Positions 9,376 to 20,429 of a stretch of DNA of 64,000 nucleotides are shown here, piece after piece. Source of the stretch: Dermacentor variabilis (taxonomy: Eukaryota; Arthropoda; Arachnida; Ixodida; Ixodidae); NCBI RefSeq assembly GCF_050947875.1, contig NC_134568.1, positions 194,320,853 to 194,384,852 on the forward strand, read 5' to 3'. The position numbers were made by a program, and so were the translations under genes. The notes beneath the pieces are model-generated. The model had not been told where the DNA came from. It searched no databases and was given only the letters and a program-made list of their open reading frames with translations. Within the stretch, counting starts at the first letter, position 1. Each line of letters begins with the position of its first letter.

Positions 9376-10485
9376 TCACTCGCGAGAGTACGCCATTCCA
9401 ACTTCTCGCAGCTAATACTAAACTCGGCAGAGCCTCGAGAAGGCGTGATGGAAAGTAATCTACGGTCGCGTGGATCACGTGGGTAGCGTGGTGTGCAGGT
9501 GCATAATCCTTTGTCGGCCAGGCACACAATCGCTACGTCGCACGACCCGTTGCAGACCATGAATACTTTTATAGCATTTATTTAACAACTCCACGAAGGC
9601 TTCAGCTCTCATAGACGCCGCATGGATACTATTCCCTTAGCTGCCGCGCTTGCTTGCTCACTGCGTGCATGCTAGGAATTAAATGTGCGCGCAAGCTATG
9701 CTTCCTGAAGGATTTTTCGGCTGCTCGCTGCCGTCACAGCTGAAGTGCAGTTTCATTTGCATCGAAACCGCGCGACTCGTGAGAATTTGAGCCTTAGATA
9801 CAGAAAACTATGTAGAGTTCAAACGTTTATTCACTGCTCTTTAAATGCAGAAGTGACCCGTGTATTTCAATTAACTTTTAAAAAGGAAGGCTAGAAAATT
9901 TGCATAGCTTTAAACGATAGCCTGTTCAAATTGTGGACATTCCTTTTATTACCTGGTTACGTCAGGCACGCCCTTTTATGCGCAACTTCAACCATGCTAT
10001 TTGGTGTGTACACGCTTGTATGTGGGGCTTGAGTCCCTATGTCAACACTTTAGGTGCACGGTTAAATTCAATACCCTCGGGCACTCGCCAAGATCTTGGT
10101 AGTGCATACACGAGGATGACTCAGCGAAATTTGAATGTCTCGTGCTTTCATTATTGGGCCCTTTGTCGCTGGAGAGAGTTTTCACTGGCCCTATCGGGAG
10201 CGCCCTCCTCAAGCCCCAGACATTGAAGCGCTGCGATTCATGCAAGACTCAAACCCGCGCATCACGGCAATGAGTAACCGCAATCTTGTGAGCAAGGTAT
10301 TCGTACGTTACAACGTAGTTTTTGCCTCTAGCGTGAAGACTGAGCAGGTTTTCAGTGTAGCTGCTCAGATGTCTTCACAAAAAACGAGTGACGATAACCG
10401 AATAAAATTTTAAAAAGCAATTATTTGGGAAGATAAAGGACGTGTGAATGGTTGCAGAGGATGCATTGAAAGCGCCAGACCAGCT
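9376..10485. other. Anonymous intergenic DNA
   Basis: No gene or repeat that I can name. Open frames at 9933-10226 and 10135-10413 (plus) carry no known motif. Confidence 0.4.
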
Positions 10486-10489
10486 CGTT

Positions 10490-10670
10490 CTATTTAATGT
10501 ATTGTGCGATCTCAATAAAAGTAGGGAGTAAAGTAAGTAAAAGTAATGGATTACGGTTTAAGTAATTGTCAATTACTTTCGTGGAGCAGTATTTGGTAAC
10601 TGTAACGAATTACATTTTTGAAAGAAGTCATTGTAATTGTAATCGGTTACTTTTTCTGTAACGTGTACAA
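10490..10670. repeat. Possible hAT-type DNA transposon end rich in GTAATTG / CAATTAC motifs
   Basis: The stretch contains AAAAGTAATGGATTACGG, GTAATTGTCAATTACTTT, GTAACGAATTACATTTTTG and TTGTAATTGTAATCGGTTAC. Dense interrupted inverted GTAAT/ATTAC motifs are common at the ends of hAT-like non-autonomous elements. No clean 8-bp duplication was found. Confidence 0.35.
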
Positions 10671-11224
10671 GCCTGATGTGTAGAATGGCAGGTAAAGTGT
10701 AGCTAAAGGATATTTTTGAGATTGCTCTTGGATAATGACTTTCAGCCGTAAGAGATAAGCATCCTTTTTGTTTGAAAGCTACCGTTTTAGGCTTCTGCCA
10801 ACTAAGTTGCTGTGAAATTAATCCGAATATAGGGATGGGCACATAATTGTTCATTTGTTTACTTTAATACTCAACAGTTCCCAGCTTTCTTTGACGCTTC
10901 GCTTCTCAAACCACCGTAACTTAGAACCGGGCAGTTCGCCCGCGGCTGCTAAGTTGATGGCTAAATAAAGCGGTATTGTTTTCGCTCCACCGTTGCGCTG
11001 TCCTTTCCGTCAGATACGACAAAATGAACCCCACTACGTTATGCATGAGAAGTTGAAATCACCAGTAAGCATGATTGGCGCTGAAGGATAATGACAAACT
11101 ACAGCGTTGATGGCGTCATGCAGATTGTCAACAATGAAGGCCCAGAATTCGAAGGCCGGCAACGTGTGCCGTGTATAACTATTGTGCACGTATAGGTGAT
11201 GCGCGCGTGTGCATTCGTGCGTGC

Positions 11225-11240
11225 CTGCGCGCTCGCGCGC

Positions 11241-11300
<60 letters not shown>

Positions 11301-11305
11301 GCGCG

Positions 11306-11356
<51 letters not shown>
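11225..11356. repeat. Microsatellite (GC)n(ACGC)n(AC)n
   Basis: About 130 bp of GC, ACGC and AC units. It produces spurious open frames on both strands (Cys/Val, Ala/Arg and Thr/His repeats). Confidence 0.95.
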
Positions 11357-11359
<3 letters not shown>

Positions 11360-12650
11360 TAGCTAAATATACTAAATCTGCATTAGTAGCGAATACATCA
11401 CAATTGCATTCATCCTTTTAATTCAAAGCACCTCTAGCACTCGCAAGGATCGCTGACACATAAAGTTTGAAAAAAGCCTGAGAGTACATCTCTGCCACTT
11501 GCTAATTGTTATTTCCCAGAGCACAGGTCTAGTCGGGCCAACTCTGTTGCTTTTGCAGCATGTGTGTTGACTGGTGTCATTGTCATTGCGGTTATGACGC
11601 TGATTCCTAGCACGCATCGCTAGACTGATTATAAATATATAGGTTCTGTTGTTAACGACCAGCCTCTCGTGGAATGAACCTGGAACTTCGGGGATTATGG
11701 CAGGACCTTTGCATAATCGATCAGTTTTTTATAGCGTGCCACCTGGCTTGCGAGATGTATTTGAAAACCAATTTGTGATAGCTTTTTCAGGTTTTAGCAA
11801 TGAGAGTGGAAGTTTTTTTTTGTTTCGTAGCTACCAAATTTAACAGTCACAGGCCGGCATTTGTTTTCATGATAAAGACCGCCAATCCCATGGGAACGCT
11901 CGATCATTGCCTGTATCAAGTTGAGGTGAACATATTACTCTTATAGGACCATTATTTTATCTCACAACGATTCGTTTCCGTGTACGACACCGTGAAAAAC
12001 AATCCCTTCCCGTATTCTGTTATCCTTGAACGCTTCTATTCAAGAGGACAAACTTATTAGCATTGTGTGTACCTGACCAGATTACCTAACCTCAATAAGC
12101 CCAATGTCATTCCAGGTAAGACCTGATAGTTCCTGAAAGGGCCCTGTTAAGCTACTTCCGTCCAATAGGACCCACATGTGGAACATCGCCAGCTTCAGTT
12201 TCTGGTAGCGGTTTGTCTGGATTCAGATATTCTTAGCATCCTCCGCAGTGCAGCAGGTCTGACAGCCGCTTTGGCCAGGTTCTGCACATGCACTAAGGAC
12301 TAGGGGCCAAGGATTAATTGTGAAATGTATGAGGGAGTCCGGCGAAATACTGAGTAAGGAGGCGAATCCCTCTTCTGGCGAAGGAGGTCTTTTTGAAACG
12401 CAGTGGGCACTCCTAATGTCGCTGCATCATAGCTCCACCGACTGTCGAAGTTGTATTCTTTTTCTGCTGAATTGCAGGGTGTCCCTCCCAGCTAACTTGA
12501 GCCAGAGTTTAAAAATATAAAAATATGACAGAACCAAGATAATGTTGTTTGCCGTCACATCGAGATACTCATTTTTTTTATTTCGCCTAATTAGATAAAT
12601 AGTCTCAATTAATTAATAAAGTTCTCAAATATTATAATTGGATAAAAAGT
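11357..12650. other. Anonymous AT-rich DNA
   Basis: No gene found. The short open frames at 11649-11843 and 12320-12520 have no recognisable motif. Confidence 0.4.
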
Positions 12651-12652
12651 GT

Positions 12653-12915
12653 CAATGAGAAAATTGTTGAGCGACATAAAAAAACTCCCGATACAGCTTT
12701 CTGTTGCTCAATACTTGCTACATAAAAGTGCTTTTCCGAGCGTGAAACAAGCGCGCGAATACACGCAAAGTGCTCCGAGCAGCCAGTAGCACGGCAATTT
12801 TGAATGTATTCGTCGGCTTCTTTTATGCTCAAAAAACGCTTTTATGTAGCACGTATAGAGCAAGAGAAAGCTGTAGCAAGAGTTTTTCATGTTGCTCTAC
12901 AATTTTCTTAATGTC
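12653..12915. repeat. Fold-back inverted repeat, arms about 130 bp
   Basis: The left arm (12653 to about 12780) and right arm (about 12787-12915) are imperfect inverted copies. Both hold TACAGCTTTCT, TTGCTC and GCTACATAAAAG blocks, meeting near 12784 with almost no spacer. This suggests a MITE-like or hairpin-forming element. No target duplication was found. Confidence 0.7.
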
Positions 12916-14160
12916 ATTGCTGTCATTGTCCGTCATTGCTTTTGATAATGTACCCGCCACGAAGGCTTCGGAACGCACAAATTTAACTGAAAAACCACAA
13001 CGAAGCAGGAATAGTAGCTGATCAACAATAGTTCGTAGTGCGTGTATTTTAACGCTGCATTTGGATGCACAACTGCTTGTCTCATCCACATTAAATTGGA
13101 AGACACGTCGCTTACTTTTTTCCAACTATAAAGTGTAGAAATTGCGGGAACGCAGCCATGGTGACGTCTTCAGTTATAGCCGCATAAACATGGCGCATGC
13201 CTTATTTCACTTGTAGCCTATGGTTTCACCTTCACAGTGTCGGATGGTGTCACAGTTCCATTACAGCAAGTTCTACACGTTCTGCTAGGCGCTGCAGTAA
13301 GTGCCCACCTACAGGCAAGTAATGCACTCGGCCGCCGTATTCAAACGCGTTCAATACGAAGTATTAGCCCCAACGAGCCAGTGGTTTAGTCAGAATAGGT
13401 ATACGCACGTCGCGTTATAAGCTTGCACTTTGATAGTGATGTCGCACCACTGGTCTACAAGGTTCAACCGAGCTAGGGACAGCTGGTGAAATTGGGAGTT
13501 CCCGGTCCCTGTAGCGTAAGTGCCAAGTTGGAGCATTGTAGATAACGTTTCGGGTTATCTATCTAGAGACGGGCTTCCGTCAAAACCTCGACTTCATTAG
13601 ATAACGTTTCATAACACATTATCAAAATCGTTAATATTTTTATTATTAAATGTTCGTGCAAGCCGATCCAGGTAATAGCTCAAACGCCAAACCGAAGCTA
13701 CACACTAGCCGCCATTTTTGTGCCATATATAATTGTTTTTTATTTTGCTGCACGGCAACTGAAAACTCACGCATCAATATAGTTGCGGCACACGCCCAGC
13801 TCCGGCCAAGTGAACATGTTCGTGTTCCTCTCCGCATTTTACATGAGTTTCGAGGAGGCTCTAGAACATCAGCATGAACCTACGGGCTAAGTGAGCGGCT
13901 TCAATAAGAGCAGGGATGGTCTTAGGTTACTCCGCGGGTGCGCTGAGGGAAGGCACCGGACTTGGGCACATAGGAAAGAAGAAAGATAGAAGGACAGTAA
14001 CGTCACCCAGAAAATCATCTCGCTGGCCATTTCACGCTGGCACATGGCAATGCGGGAATATAAAGATGACTGAGAAAGAGAAAGAGAGAGAGCGAGGAGT
14101 GTCGTGGTGAGATCACTCCTGCGCGGACAGCACGACTAAGTCAAAGGCGTTCCCGCTTTC
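12916..14160. other. Anonymous DNA with short local repeats
   Basis: AGATAACGTTTC occurs twice (about 13540 and 13600). The open frame at 13650-13877 is not recognised. Nothing here is assignable to a gene. Confidence 0.4.
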
Positions 14161-14164
14161 CAGT

Positions 14165-14257
14165 CGCGCTTAAGAGGACGCTTTAGCTCGGGTGCTCTTA
14201 AATACATGTAAAAGGGTAATTCGTTTTTCTCGTCAACCACTGCACCAAATTTGACGA
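14165..14257 (+). repeat. Short copy of the repeat at 17046-17697, opposite orientation
   Basis: GCTTAAGAGGA, GCTTTAGCTCGGG and AATACATGTAAAA appear here in the same order as on the minus strand of 17635-17697. The LINE at 14258-17045 lies between the two inverted copies. Confidence 0.55.
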
Positions 14258-14317
14258 GAGAGAGAGAGAGAGTAAACTTTTATTTTCAAATCAACAAGAT
14301 TCGAGTCCGGCGTCTTT

Positions 14318-15244
14318 TTAGAGGTTCTGGGCACCCGCCGCGGACGCGGCTCCGAGGCCTTGTCTGGAAGCGGCTTCCTCGGCTCGCTGGACGGCCCAGA
14401 GTTGTGCTGTCAAGTTCGAGCTGAGCAGTGCGGTCTTCCAGCGCGAGCGGAGGCTGGCGGTGGAAGAGACGGAGGGGTTGGTGCTGCCCGACTTGTTTGT
14501 TAAGTCCCGACACTCCCATAGCATGTGATTAAGTGTGGCAACCTCCCCACATGATGTGTATCTGTTTGTAATGTATATGTCTGGATACATGGCGTGCATG
14601 AGTCTGGGGTTTCTGTAAGAATCCGTTTGTAATTGTCTGAAGTGTACTGTCCTGTCTAACCTAGCGTTAAGGAATGGGTATACGCATCTCTGTAACTGGT
14701 AATTTGTCTTGATGTTGTGGAACCTGGTCATACGATCCTCCCACGCCCAGACGTTTGCAGTAGCCCGCGGGGGCTCGTCCTCCGATGAAGCTCGGTGAGT
14801 TAGGCCTCGAACAACGCGGTGAGCCGTTTCGTTGGGGGTGCTCAATCCAGTGTGTGCCGGGATCCATAGCAAATGCCTTCGGTTATAGAAGTCGGCCTCT
14901 CCCTGGTGTATGGGATGTCGCTGAAGTATCTGATAGGCGTCTTGCGAGATGCCCCCATTTGCAAAATTGCGAATTGCCGTTTGCGAATCGCAGACCGCGT
15001 ATGTAGCTTTCGTTTGTGTGAGGTCCAGTGCTATGGCCGCTTCCTCTGCCGCTTCGGCATGTGCCGTGTTCACGGTGACGCTCTTGAGGTGGCTAGTAAC
15101 TGCCGCCACAAAACTCTTCCTGTCGCGATAACGGGCTGCGTCGGTGAGGACCGCCTCCTTGTCGTTGGAGTAACTTTTTTTCATGTGTTGTGCCCTGGCT
15201 TTACGCCTCCCCGCGTGGTGTTGGGGGTGCATATTGCGAGGCAA
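14318..15244 (-). CDS. LINE ORF2 C-terminal fragment: RNase H domain and zinc-finger-like tail
   Basis: RNase H motifs are visible in order: AVLTDAARY (first Asp), NTAHAEAAEEAAIALDL (Glu), AVCDSQTAIRNFANG (Asp), WIPAHTGLSTPNETAHRVVR. In the last motif an expected Asp is replaced by His. A C-terminal TSCGEVATLNHMLWEC block is a Cys/His motif common in such LINEs. The first 30 residues belong to the preceding linker; no true start codon is implied. Confidence 0.8.
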   Translation of the reverse strand: MPRNMHPQHHAGRRKARAQHMKKSYSNDKEAVLTDAARYRDRKSFVAAVTSHLKSVTVNTAHAEAAEEAAIALDLTQTKATYAVCDSQTAIRNFANGGISQDAYQILQRHPIHQGEADFYNRRHLLWIPAHTGLSTPNETAHRVVRGLTHRASSEDEPPRATANVWAWEDRMTRFHNIKTNYQLQRCVYPFLNARLDRTVHFRQLQTDSYRNPRLMHAMYPDIYITNRYTSCGEVATLNHMLWECRDLTNKSGSTNPSVSSTASLRSRWKTALLSSNLTAQLWAVQRAEEAASRQGLGAASAAGAQNL

Positions 15245-15608
15245 TGGGGGGTACGTATAGTTGCTCGCGTATAGCTCTTGGAATGTCTACTTTCATGCCA
15301 TGCTGCGAGTGGTATGTAATGCCGAGCTTTTCAAGCACGTGTCTGCCCAGGCGGGTCTTGGGTAGGCGCTCGAGTTGGGACACTTGTTGCACCTCCACGA
15401 ATTCTTCGAGCGTATTGTGTAAGCCTAGTTCTAAGAGCTTGGTGGTGCTAACTCCAGGCGCAAGTCCCAACGCACATTTGTACTCCATGCGTATGAGGGC
15501 ATTGAGCTTGTTTTTTTCCGCAACCGTCCAGTTGTGAAACGCTGCCGTGTACTTTATTTGGGAAATGACGAAGGCTTGTATGAGTCGTATGACGCTGCCT
15601 TCGCGCAT
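15201..15608 (-). CDS. LINE ORF2 fragment: RT thumb / linker
   Basis: RLIQAFVISQIKYTAAFHN and KLNALIRMEYKCALGLAPG are typical of the region after the RT palm in I/Jockey-like LINEs. It overlaps the RNase H frame in a different register, showing a frameshift near 15205. Confidence 0.65.
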   Translation of the reverse strand: MREGSVIRLIQAFVISQIKYTAAFHNWTVAEKNKLNALIRMEYKCALGLAPGVSTTKLLELGLHNTLEEFVEVQQVSQLERLPKTRLGRHVLEKLGITYHSQHGMKVDIPRAIREQLYVPPIASQYAPPTPRGEA

Positions 15609-15793
15609 GCCCGCGTGTTTGTTGGTGATGCGTCAAATGAGCTGCATCGTGCTGGTGGCGTTTTGCGTTGTCTTGCGAAGTGCTTCGCTATTGCCGCCCT
15701 TATGTTCTATCATCATTCCTAGAACCCGGATTTTGTGTACAATCGGGATGGGTAGGCTGTTTGATGCCGTTAATTTGATCTCTTCCTTTTCCA

Positions 15794-15809
15794 GGGGGGG
15801 GGGGGGGGG
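15794..15809. repeat. G16 homopolymer inside the LINE
   Basis: Sixteen consecutive G on the plus strand encode poly-Pro on the coding strand. The reading frame changes here, so slippage is a plausible cause of the break. Confidence 0.9.
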
Positions 15810-15819
15810 CGTGTAGCCT

Positions 15820-16522
15820 TTAGGAGGGCGCCCCTTTCTGACCCGGCCTATATAGCAGCAGTTCGGATTTTTCGGCCGAGCAGGCGAGTCCTGTGCCCAC
15901 GAGGTAGTTTTCCACGCATTGGATGGCCTGTTGTAAACGTTGCTCGATCGCTCCGTCGCTGCCCGTTGTCGTCCAAATCGTAATATCATCCGCGTATAGC
16001 GTGTGATGCAGTCCTTCGATTTGAATCAATCGGTCGGGCAACCCCAGCAGGACGAGGTTGAAGAGCATCGGCGAGATCACTGAGCCCTGCGGTGTGCCCG
16101 GGCTCCCGATGTTGATTTGATCTGACTCTAGTTGACCCACTCGCATGCGAGCGGCTCTTCCCGTGAGGAAGTCTCGGACGTAGTTGTACGTTCGAAGTCC
16201 GAGATTTAGCTTATCTATTTGTCGCAATATGGCATCGTGGCGAACGTTATCGAAGGCTCTCTTCAAGTCCAGCCCGAGGATAGCTCTCGTCTAGCACCCC
16301 GGATTGTCTATGATTTGATGTTTTAGTTGCAGAAGGGCGTCTTGCGTGGCGAGATGTCTTTTTAACCCCAATCATGGTGCGTGGAAATAATTCGTTGTCC
16401 TCGAGGTAATCCGTGAGTCTATTGAGAAACGCGTGCTCCATCAACTTGCCCACGCAGGACGTGAGGGAGATGGGGCGCAGGTTCTCCAGCTGTAATTTCT
16501 TGCGGGATTTCGGTGTCAGCAT
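15820..16522 (-). pseudogene. LINE reverse transcriptase, fingers and palm
   Basis: Two overlapping frames (16247-16522 and 15820-16266) give LENLRPISLTSCVGKLMEH, then RAFDNVRHDAIL (motif A with Asp), SPGTPQGSVISPMLFN (motif B) and LYADDITIW (motif C, intact YADD). A frame change separates the parts near 16260, and the RT is cut from the linker by the poly-G run at 15794-15809. More N-terminal pieces can be read in other frames up to about 17040. Confidence 0.8.
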
Positions 16523-17045
16523 GATATTTGCTTATTTCCATTGCTGGGGTAGCTTGCTGTGCGCCCAACACTCGTTAATGTATTTTGTGAGTTTCTCGAT
16601 CGATCTGTAATCGAGATTGCATAGGGCTCTATTTGATATTCGATCGGGGCCAGGGACCGACTTGTTGTTGAGTTTGACGAGGGCCGCCTGGATTTCGGTA
16701 ACGGAGAATTCCTCGTCTAGGGTGGTGTTGCTTTCTCCCGAGTAGTCCGGATATATTTACGGTGGCGTTTGGGATAAGTAAAGGCGTTCCGCATCCCGTA
16801 GGAATTGTTTTTCCGTTCCCCCGCAAGCGTGTATGATTCTGTATATGCCTTGCATGTGTGTGATCTTACTGTTGGCGGGATAAATCAGGTACCGCAGTAT
16901 CTGCCACGTGCAACACGTGGTGAGTTGACCATCGATCTCCGCGCATTTCTCTTCCCATTGTTGTCGTTGCAGGTTAAGCGCGTGCTTTTCTATTTCTTTG
17001 TTGAGATGCGCTATCCTTCTACGCAGTCTCCTATTGTGTCTCTGT

Positions 17046-17697
17046 TGTTGGATTTATGCAACATGTTGCATTTAAAGGAAGCACGTAAAATCTATTGACT
17101 GTTCGTTTCGAATTTTTATTTATGTTGTCAATTTTTTATTAAAAATTCGCAAAAGTCGTAACTTTTCAGAAAACTAAACTACGAAGTATACAACTGTCTA
17201 AATCATCAATGAAAAACGATATCACAATTATGTGAATTGGATGTACTAGTACATCTAAAGCAGACAAAATTGCTGTGTTACACATGAATGTCAAGAAAAT
17301 TAGTAATGTGGAAATACAGCCTTTGCAGAACCCTTGTACACAATGTAATGAATTCACGAAAGCTACAAACTGACATATTGCATTTGTCCGCTTTGAATGA
17401 TCTAATGGGTGCCGTTTACAGAACCACGATATCTGTTCTTGATGCAGAGCTTGTAATTTCTAAACTTCGTGCATTTATGTTTTTCAAACATTCGAATTTT
17501 GGAAAATGTTTAAACAAAATTCAGGTCCTAAATCAAAATTCCTCTTCAAAGCTCACTAGAATTTAACGTTCTCTGTCAAATGCAACAGATTTCATTAAAA
17601 TCGGTCCAGCGGTTATTTCAGAAAAAACGCTTTGGCGTTTTACATGTATTTGAATAGGCCGCGTCGGAGTTGGGCCCGAGCTAAAGCTTCCTCTTAA
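17046..17697 (-). repeat. About 650-bp dispersed repeat of unknown class
   Basis: On the minus strand it starts at the TTAAGAGGAAGCTTTAGCTC end (17697) and runs through AT-rich non-coding DNA to the LINE border. Its terminal block recurs inverted at 14165. The piggyBac-like element has inserted at its terminal TTAA. No coding motif is seen in the frame at 17288-17566. Confidence 0.45.
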
Positions 17698-17738
17698 CTC
17701 TTTCCGTACCGCGCCCTTTGGGCATCGTTAGCCCGCCA

Positions 17739-18090
17739 ACGATGGTTTGAAACGCCGGTTTCGACTTTCCGCGCCACCCACGTAGACACTGCGCTATCGG
17801 ACACGAAGGAGGAGAACTATTCTTTTGTTTTCTACGCAGTTCACTTTTTTTCCCCCAAGCGGTGATTTTTGCTCGCACTCCGAAATTTTCAATATAGTCG
17901 AAGTGTCAAGCAAGAATGGCCGCCCGCTATCGATGGTTTGAAACGCCGCTTTAGAGACCTTCCGCGCCGCTCGTGGACAGTCTGCGCCATATTGGACGTG
18001 AAGGAGAACTATATTTTTGTTTTCTAAGCAGTTCGCTTTTTCCCCTCAAGCTGTTAATTTTTTAACGCACTCCGATGTTTCGAGACCGTC
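17739..18090. repeat. Diverged direct duplication inside the piggyBac-like element
   Basis: Two copies of about 160 bp, starting at 17739 and about 17932, share GATGGTTTGAAACGCCG, TTCCGCGCC, GGAGAACTAT and TTTTGTTTTCTA in the same order. Subterminal repeats of this sort may be transposase-binding regions (inference). Confidence 0.6.
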
Positions 18091-18141
18091 AAAGCAGAAA
18101 GCAAAAAATGGCCGCCTCTGGGAGCGCCGCGCGTGCTTTGA

Positions 18142-18294
18142 AAGAAATCTCTCGATTCCGCTGCGTCTGCGGCTGCTTTTATCGGTGGATCGGGCAGCAG
18201 CGAGTCTGAGGACGCTGTCTTTTCGTCGGACTCAGAGAGGGACGACGACGCAAGCCAGCCCGGAACATCGACGGCCTGGTACGCCAAACTGTAG
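18142..18294 (+). pseudogene. piggyBac-like transposase N-terminal remnant
   Basis: After a stop, an open frame reads an Ala-rich segment, then SGSSESEDAVFSSDSERDDD and TSTAWYAKL, and stops at 18292-18294. Acidic Ser/Asp-rich N-termini are usual in piggyBac transposases. There is no start codon in frame and no DDD catalytic core, so this is only a leftover of the parent element. Confidence 0.5.
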
Positions 18295-18663
18295 TGCTTG
18301 CACTTAAATTTTTCTCGGGGAAACCCTGTTCAAAGAACAATTTTCATTTTTTGGGATGTAGTGCCCATTAGAGGGCAATGCATTTTGTATACCTCATAAT
18401 GTTTGTTACATTTCTTTCTCAGTAGATACAAGCGTGTTCTTACAAACTCTGTTCAATTTTATCCCATAATCTTGATTTTGGCAATTCACATCTCTTTTAT
18501 GACATACATCTTTCTAATAAAGGTTTTGTACATGAAAGTGTATTCATTCTGCATTTTGTTTATTTATTACGTAGAATATTGAGTGTAGTAGTTTCTTCAA
18601 AAAAAGATATCTGGCGTAACCTGCAAAAAGCACCTATTTTTCCCATGGTACGGAAAGAGTTAA

Positions 18664-18895
18664 GCAGCAATCTTCGGGGCCGACGAGAGACGGAGACGGT
18701 GTTCGAGTTGCGCCAGCACGGACAGCAGCCGATCGTCCAGTCGTTGTAATGCAATGGAGAGTGTTTGTCTTGTGAATGAAATCGAGAATGGTGGCACAAA
18801 AATGCTCGAAGTTCTCTTCGCTGGCGCAGGCAGCGCAAGCAGCATTGTCGGTCATTCCAATTAGTGTAAGCCTTCGTCAAGGAAATTCCCAATCA
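18664..18895 (-). pseudogene. LINE ORF2 C-terminal fragment
   Basis: Two frames give AACAACASEENFEHF and RQTLSIALQRLDDRLLSVLAQLEH, resembling the C-terminal CxxC...H region and following helix of tick LINE ORF2. It is interrupted by a frame change and directly abuts the TTAA beside the piggyBac-like element. Confidence 0.5.
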
Positions 18896-19939
18896 CAGCT
18901 GGTAAAGAAGGGGCACCTCACATTGATGAAATCTGCATGAAGGTGGGAGCTGCGTAGACATACCTAAATAGCTGGTGCATCAGGCTCCACATTGACCACG
19001 AGTTTAATGTGCGGATAGACTGGAGTACCAGGACACGCGCACGTCATCGGCAAAGATGCCGAACATGCGCTTATCAGTTAGAAGGAGGCAACAGACCCAC
19101 TCTGTCTCTTCATCAAGATTTGTCATGCCTGAACTGTTATCTGTTGAGACGGCACATGTGTCCATGATTGAGTGGTTGCCACTGTGTTCCCCGGAGCACG
19201 CTTTGCTTCGTTTTCTCATTTGTGCCACCTTTCCGTGAAAGTCGGTGTTCATGTTGTCCTCATTTTTCTTCTGGATTCATGTTCTGCGCCTTGCTTTTCA
19301 AACCATAAATCCTCAGCTCGGCTTTCATTCGTTCAGAATAAGAAATAATGTTCAATGAGGATCGAGCCCGCCTTGTGCTCGGGTATCGATTTAGCATGTC
19401 GTAAATAACTCATGACGTTATAAAGTAAGATCTGTCCTAAATACCTCCGGCATTCTCGACTTACTCTACTTGCCATATATCTTCGTCGTGAAAAGTAAGC
19501 AATATGTGCCCTGCTTCCGTTAGGGGAAATACAAATATGGAGCACCCACTAGTATCCAGGGTCAAGCATATGCTAGCCAATCAGTATTTCTGACCATTGA
19601 CGTATTACTGAAAACATTGAAAACTAGAGCAAGCTCCACAATAAAACGATGTCAACAACAACAAAAAACGATGTCATCAGCGGAAACAATAGTACTCAAG
19701 CCTTCTTGAAGCAGGGGTGTGCTAAGCAAGGTATTAGATAAAACTCGTGAAAAAAACATCACCGTGAGGGCAAACCTGGTGTTGGCATGTATTTACGAGA
19801 ACAAAAGCCACTTGGAAACATCTAAATAACCTGCCATTTAAAAGTTTATTCACCCAGGCTAAAATATTACACAATTTTAGTCTGCCCGTACGCTTCTTAA
19901 TATCTGCAGATTACCAGGTTACCGGAGCAGTGGACGGCA
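18896..19939. other. Anonymous DNA
   Basis: The frame at 19004-19252 (minus, 82 residues, acidic centre) is not recognised; it could be an exon or a remnant. I see nothing else to call. Confidence 0.4.
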
Positions 19940-20140
19940 TATGATGATGCTGCTGCTGATGATGATTATGATTTGTTCACATCTCCTTTGAAACGGGGTG
20001 ATGACCAATAGTCACCTAGCCTGCTTGAGTTAATCCGCTATGCTGTACATGCTTTTCATTGTAGCATTTTTGCGTAGATCTCCTTAAACGTTTCTCGCTT
20101 CCTCGTAATTTCTCTAACTTGTACTGCTACCATAAAATGA
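19940..20140 (-). mobile_element. LINE 3' end (untranslated region and ATC-rich tail)
   Basis: On the minus strand GATTAACTCAAGCAGGCTAGGTGACTA leads into an ACCCCGTTTCAAAGGAGATG block and a CATCATCAGCAGCAGCATCAT-like tail. The same blocks end the LINE copies at 28915-28992 and 29500-29600. Confidence 0.65.
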
Positions 20141-20429
20141 TGCCTGTAACGGCACTACCAAATCTAGCAGCGAAATATTGCGATGTTTTGTTTAACTACA
20201 GTGCGTTTCGAAAATATTTGTGTCATGTCAGTTTTATTGTTGTGAAAAAAATAATAAAAGGACTGAAACGTCAATGATTATGTCGCTGCCAATGCATTAC
20301 ACCAGCACGGACGCACAACATGGTAAACGACTGCAGTATTCATTTTGCGTGCTCTCTAGTTAGGTACTGCGTCACCAGATGTCGCTACGAGCATTGTTGC
20401 TGGTTGCGACAACGTTGGTTTCAACGTTG

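Larger units (their letters stand above)
14258..17045 (-). mobile_element. 5'-truncated LINE with RT and RNase H (I/R1-like)
   Basis: On the minus strand the segment runs from an RT N-terminal region (about 17040) through RT and a linker to RNase H. It ends at AATAAAAGTTTAC followed by a (CT)n tail at 14258-14272. A C-terminal RNase H after RT is known in I-like LINEs. The coding sequence is interrupted by several frame changes and by a 16-base G run, so the copy is dead. The 5' part (ORF1 and most of the endonuclease) is missing. Confidence 0.8.
17698..18659. mobile_element. Non-autonomous piggyBac-like element with TTAA target duplication
   Basis: Perfect 13-bp inverted termini CTCTTTCCGTACC (17698-17710) and GGTACGGAAAGAG (18647-18659) are flanked on each side by TTAA (17694-17697, 18660-18663). 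TTAA duplication is the hallmark of piggyBac insertion. The interior has a direct duplication of about 160 bp (17739-17895 and 17932-18090) sharing GATGGTTTGAAACGCCG and GGAGAACTAT. It also has a transposase N-terminus-like fragment and an AATAAA near 18518. At 962 bp it is far too short for a full transposase. Confidence 0.85.

Noticed and set aside
11034..11421. Long open frames on both strands with Cys/Val, Ala/Arg and Thr/His repeats
   Set aside because: They are translations of the ACGC/AC microsatellite and carry no unique sequence.
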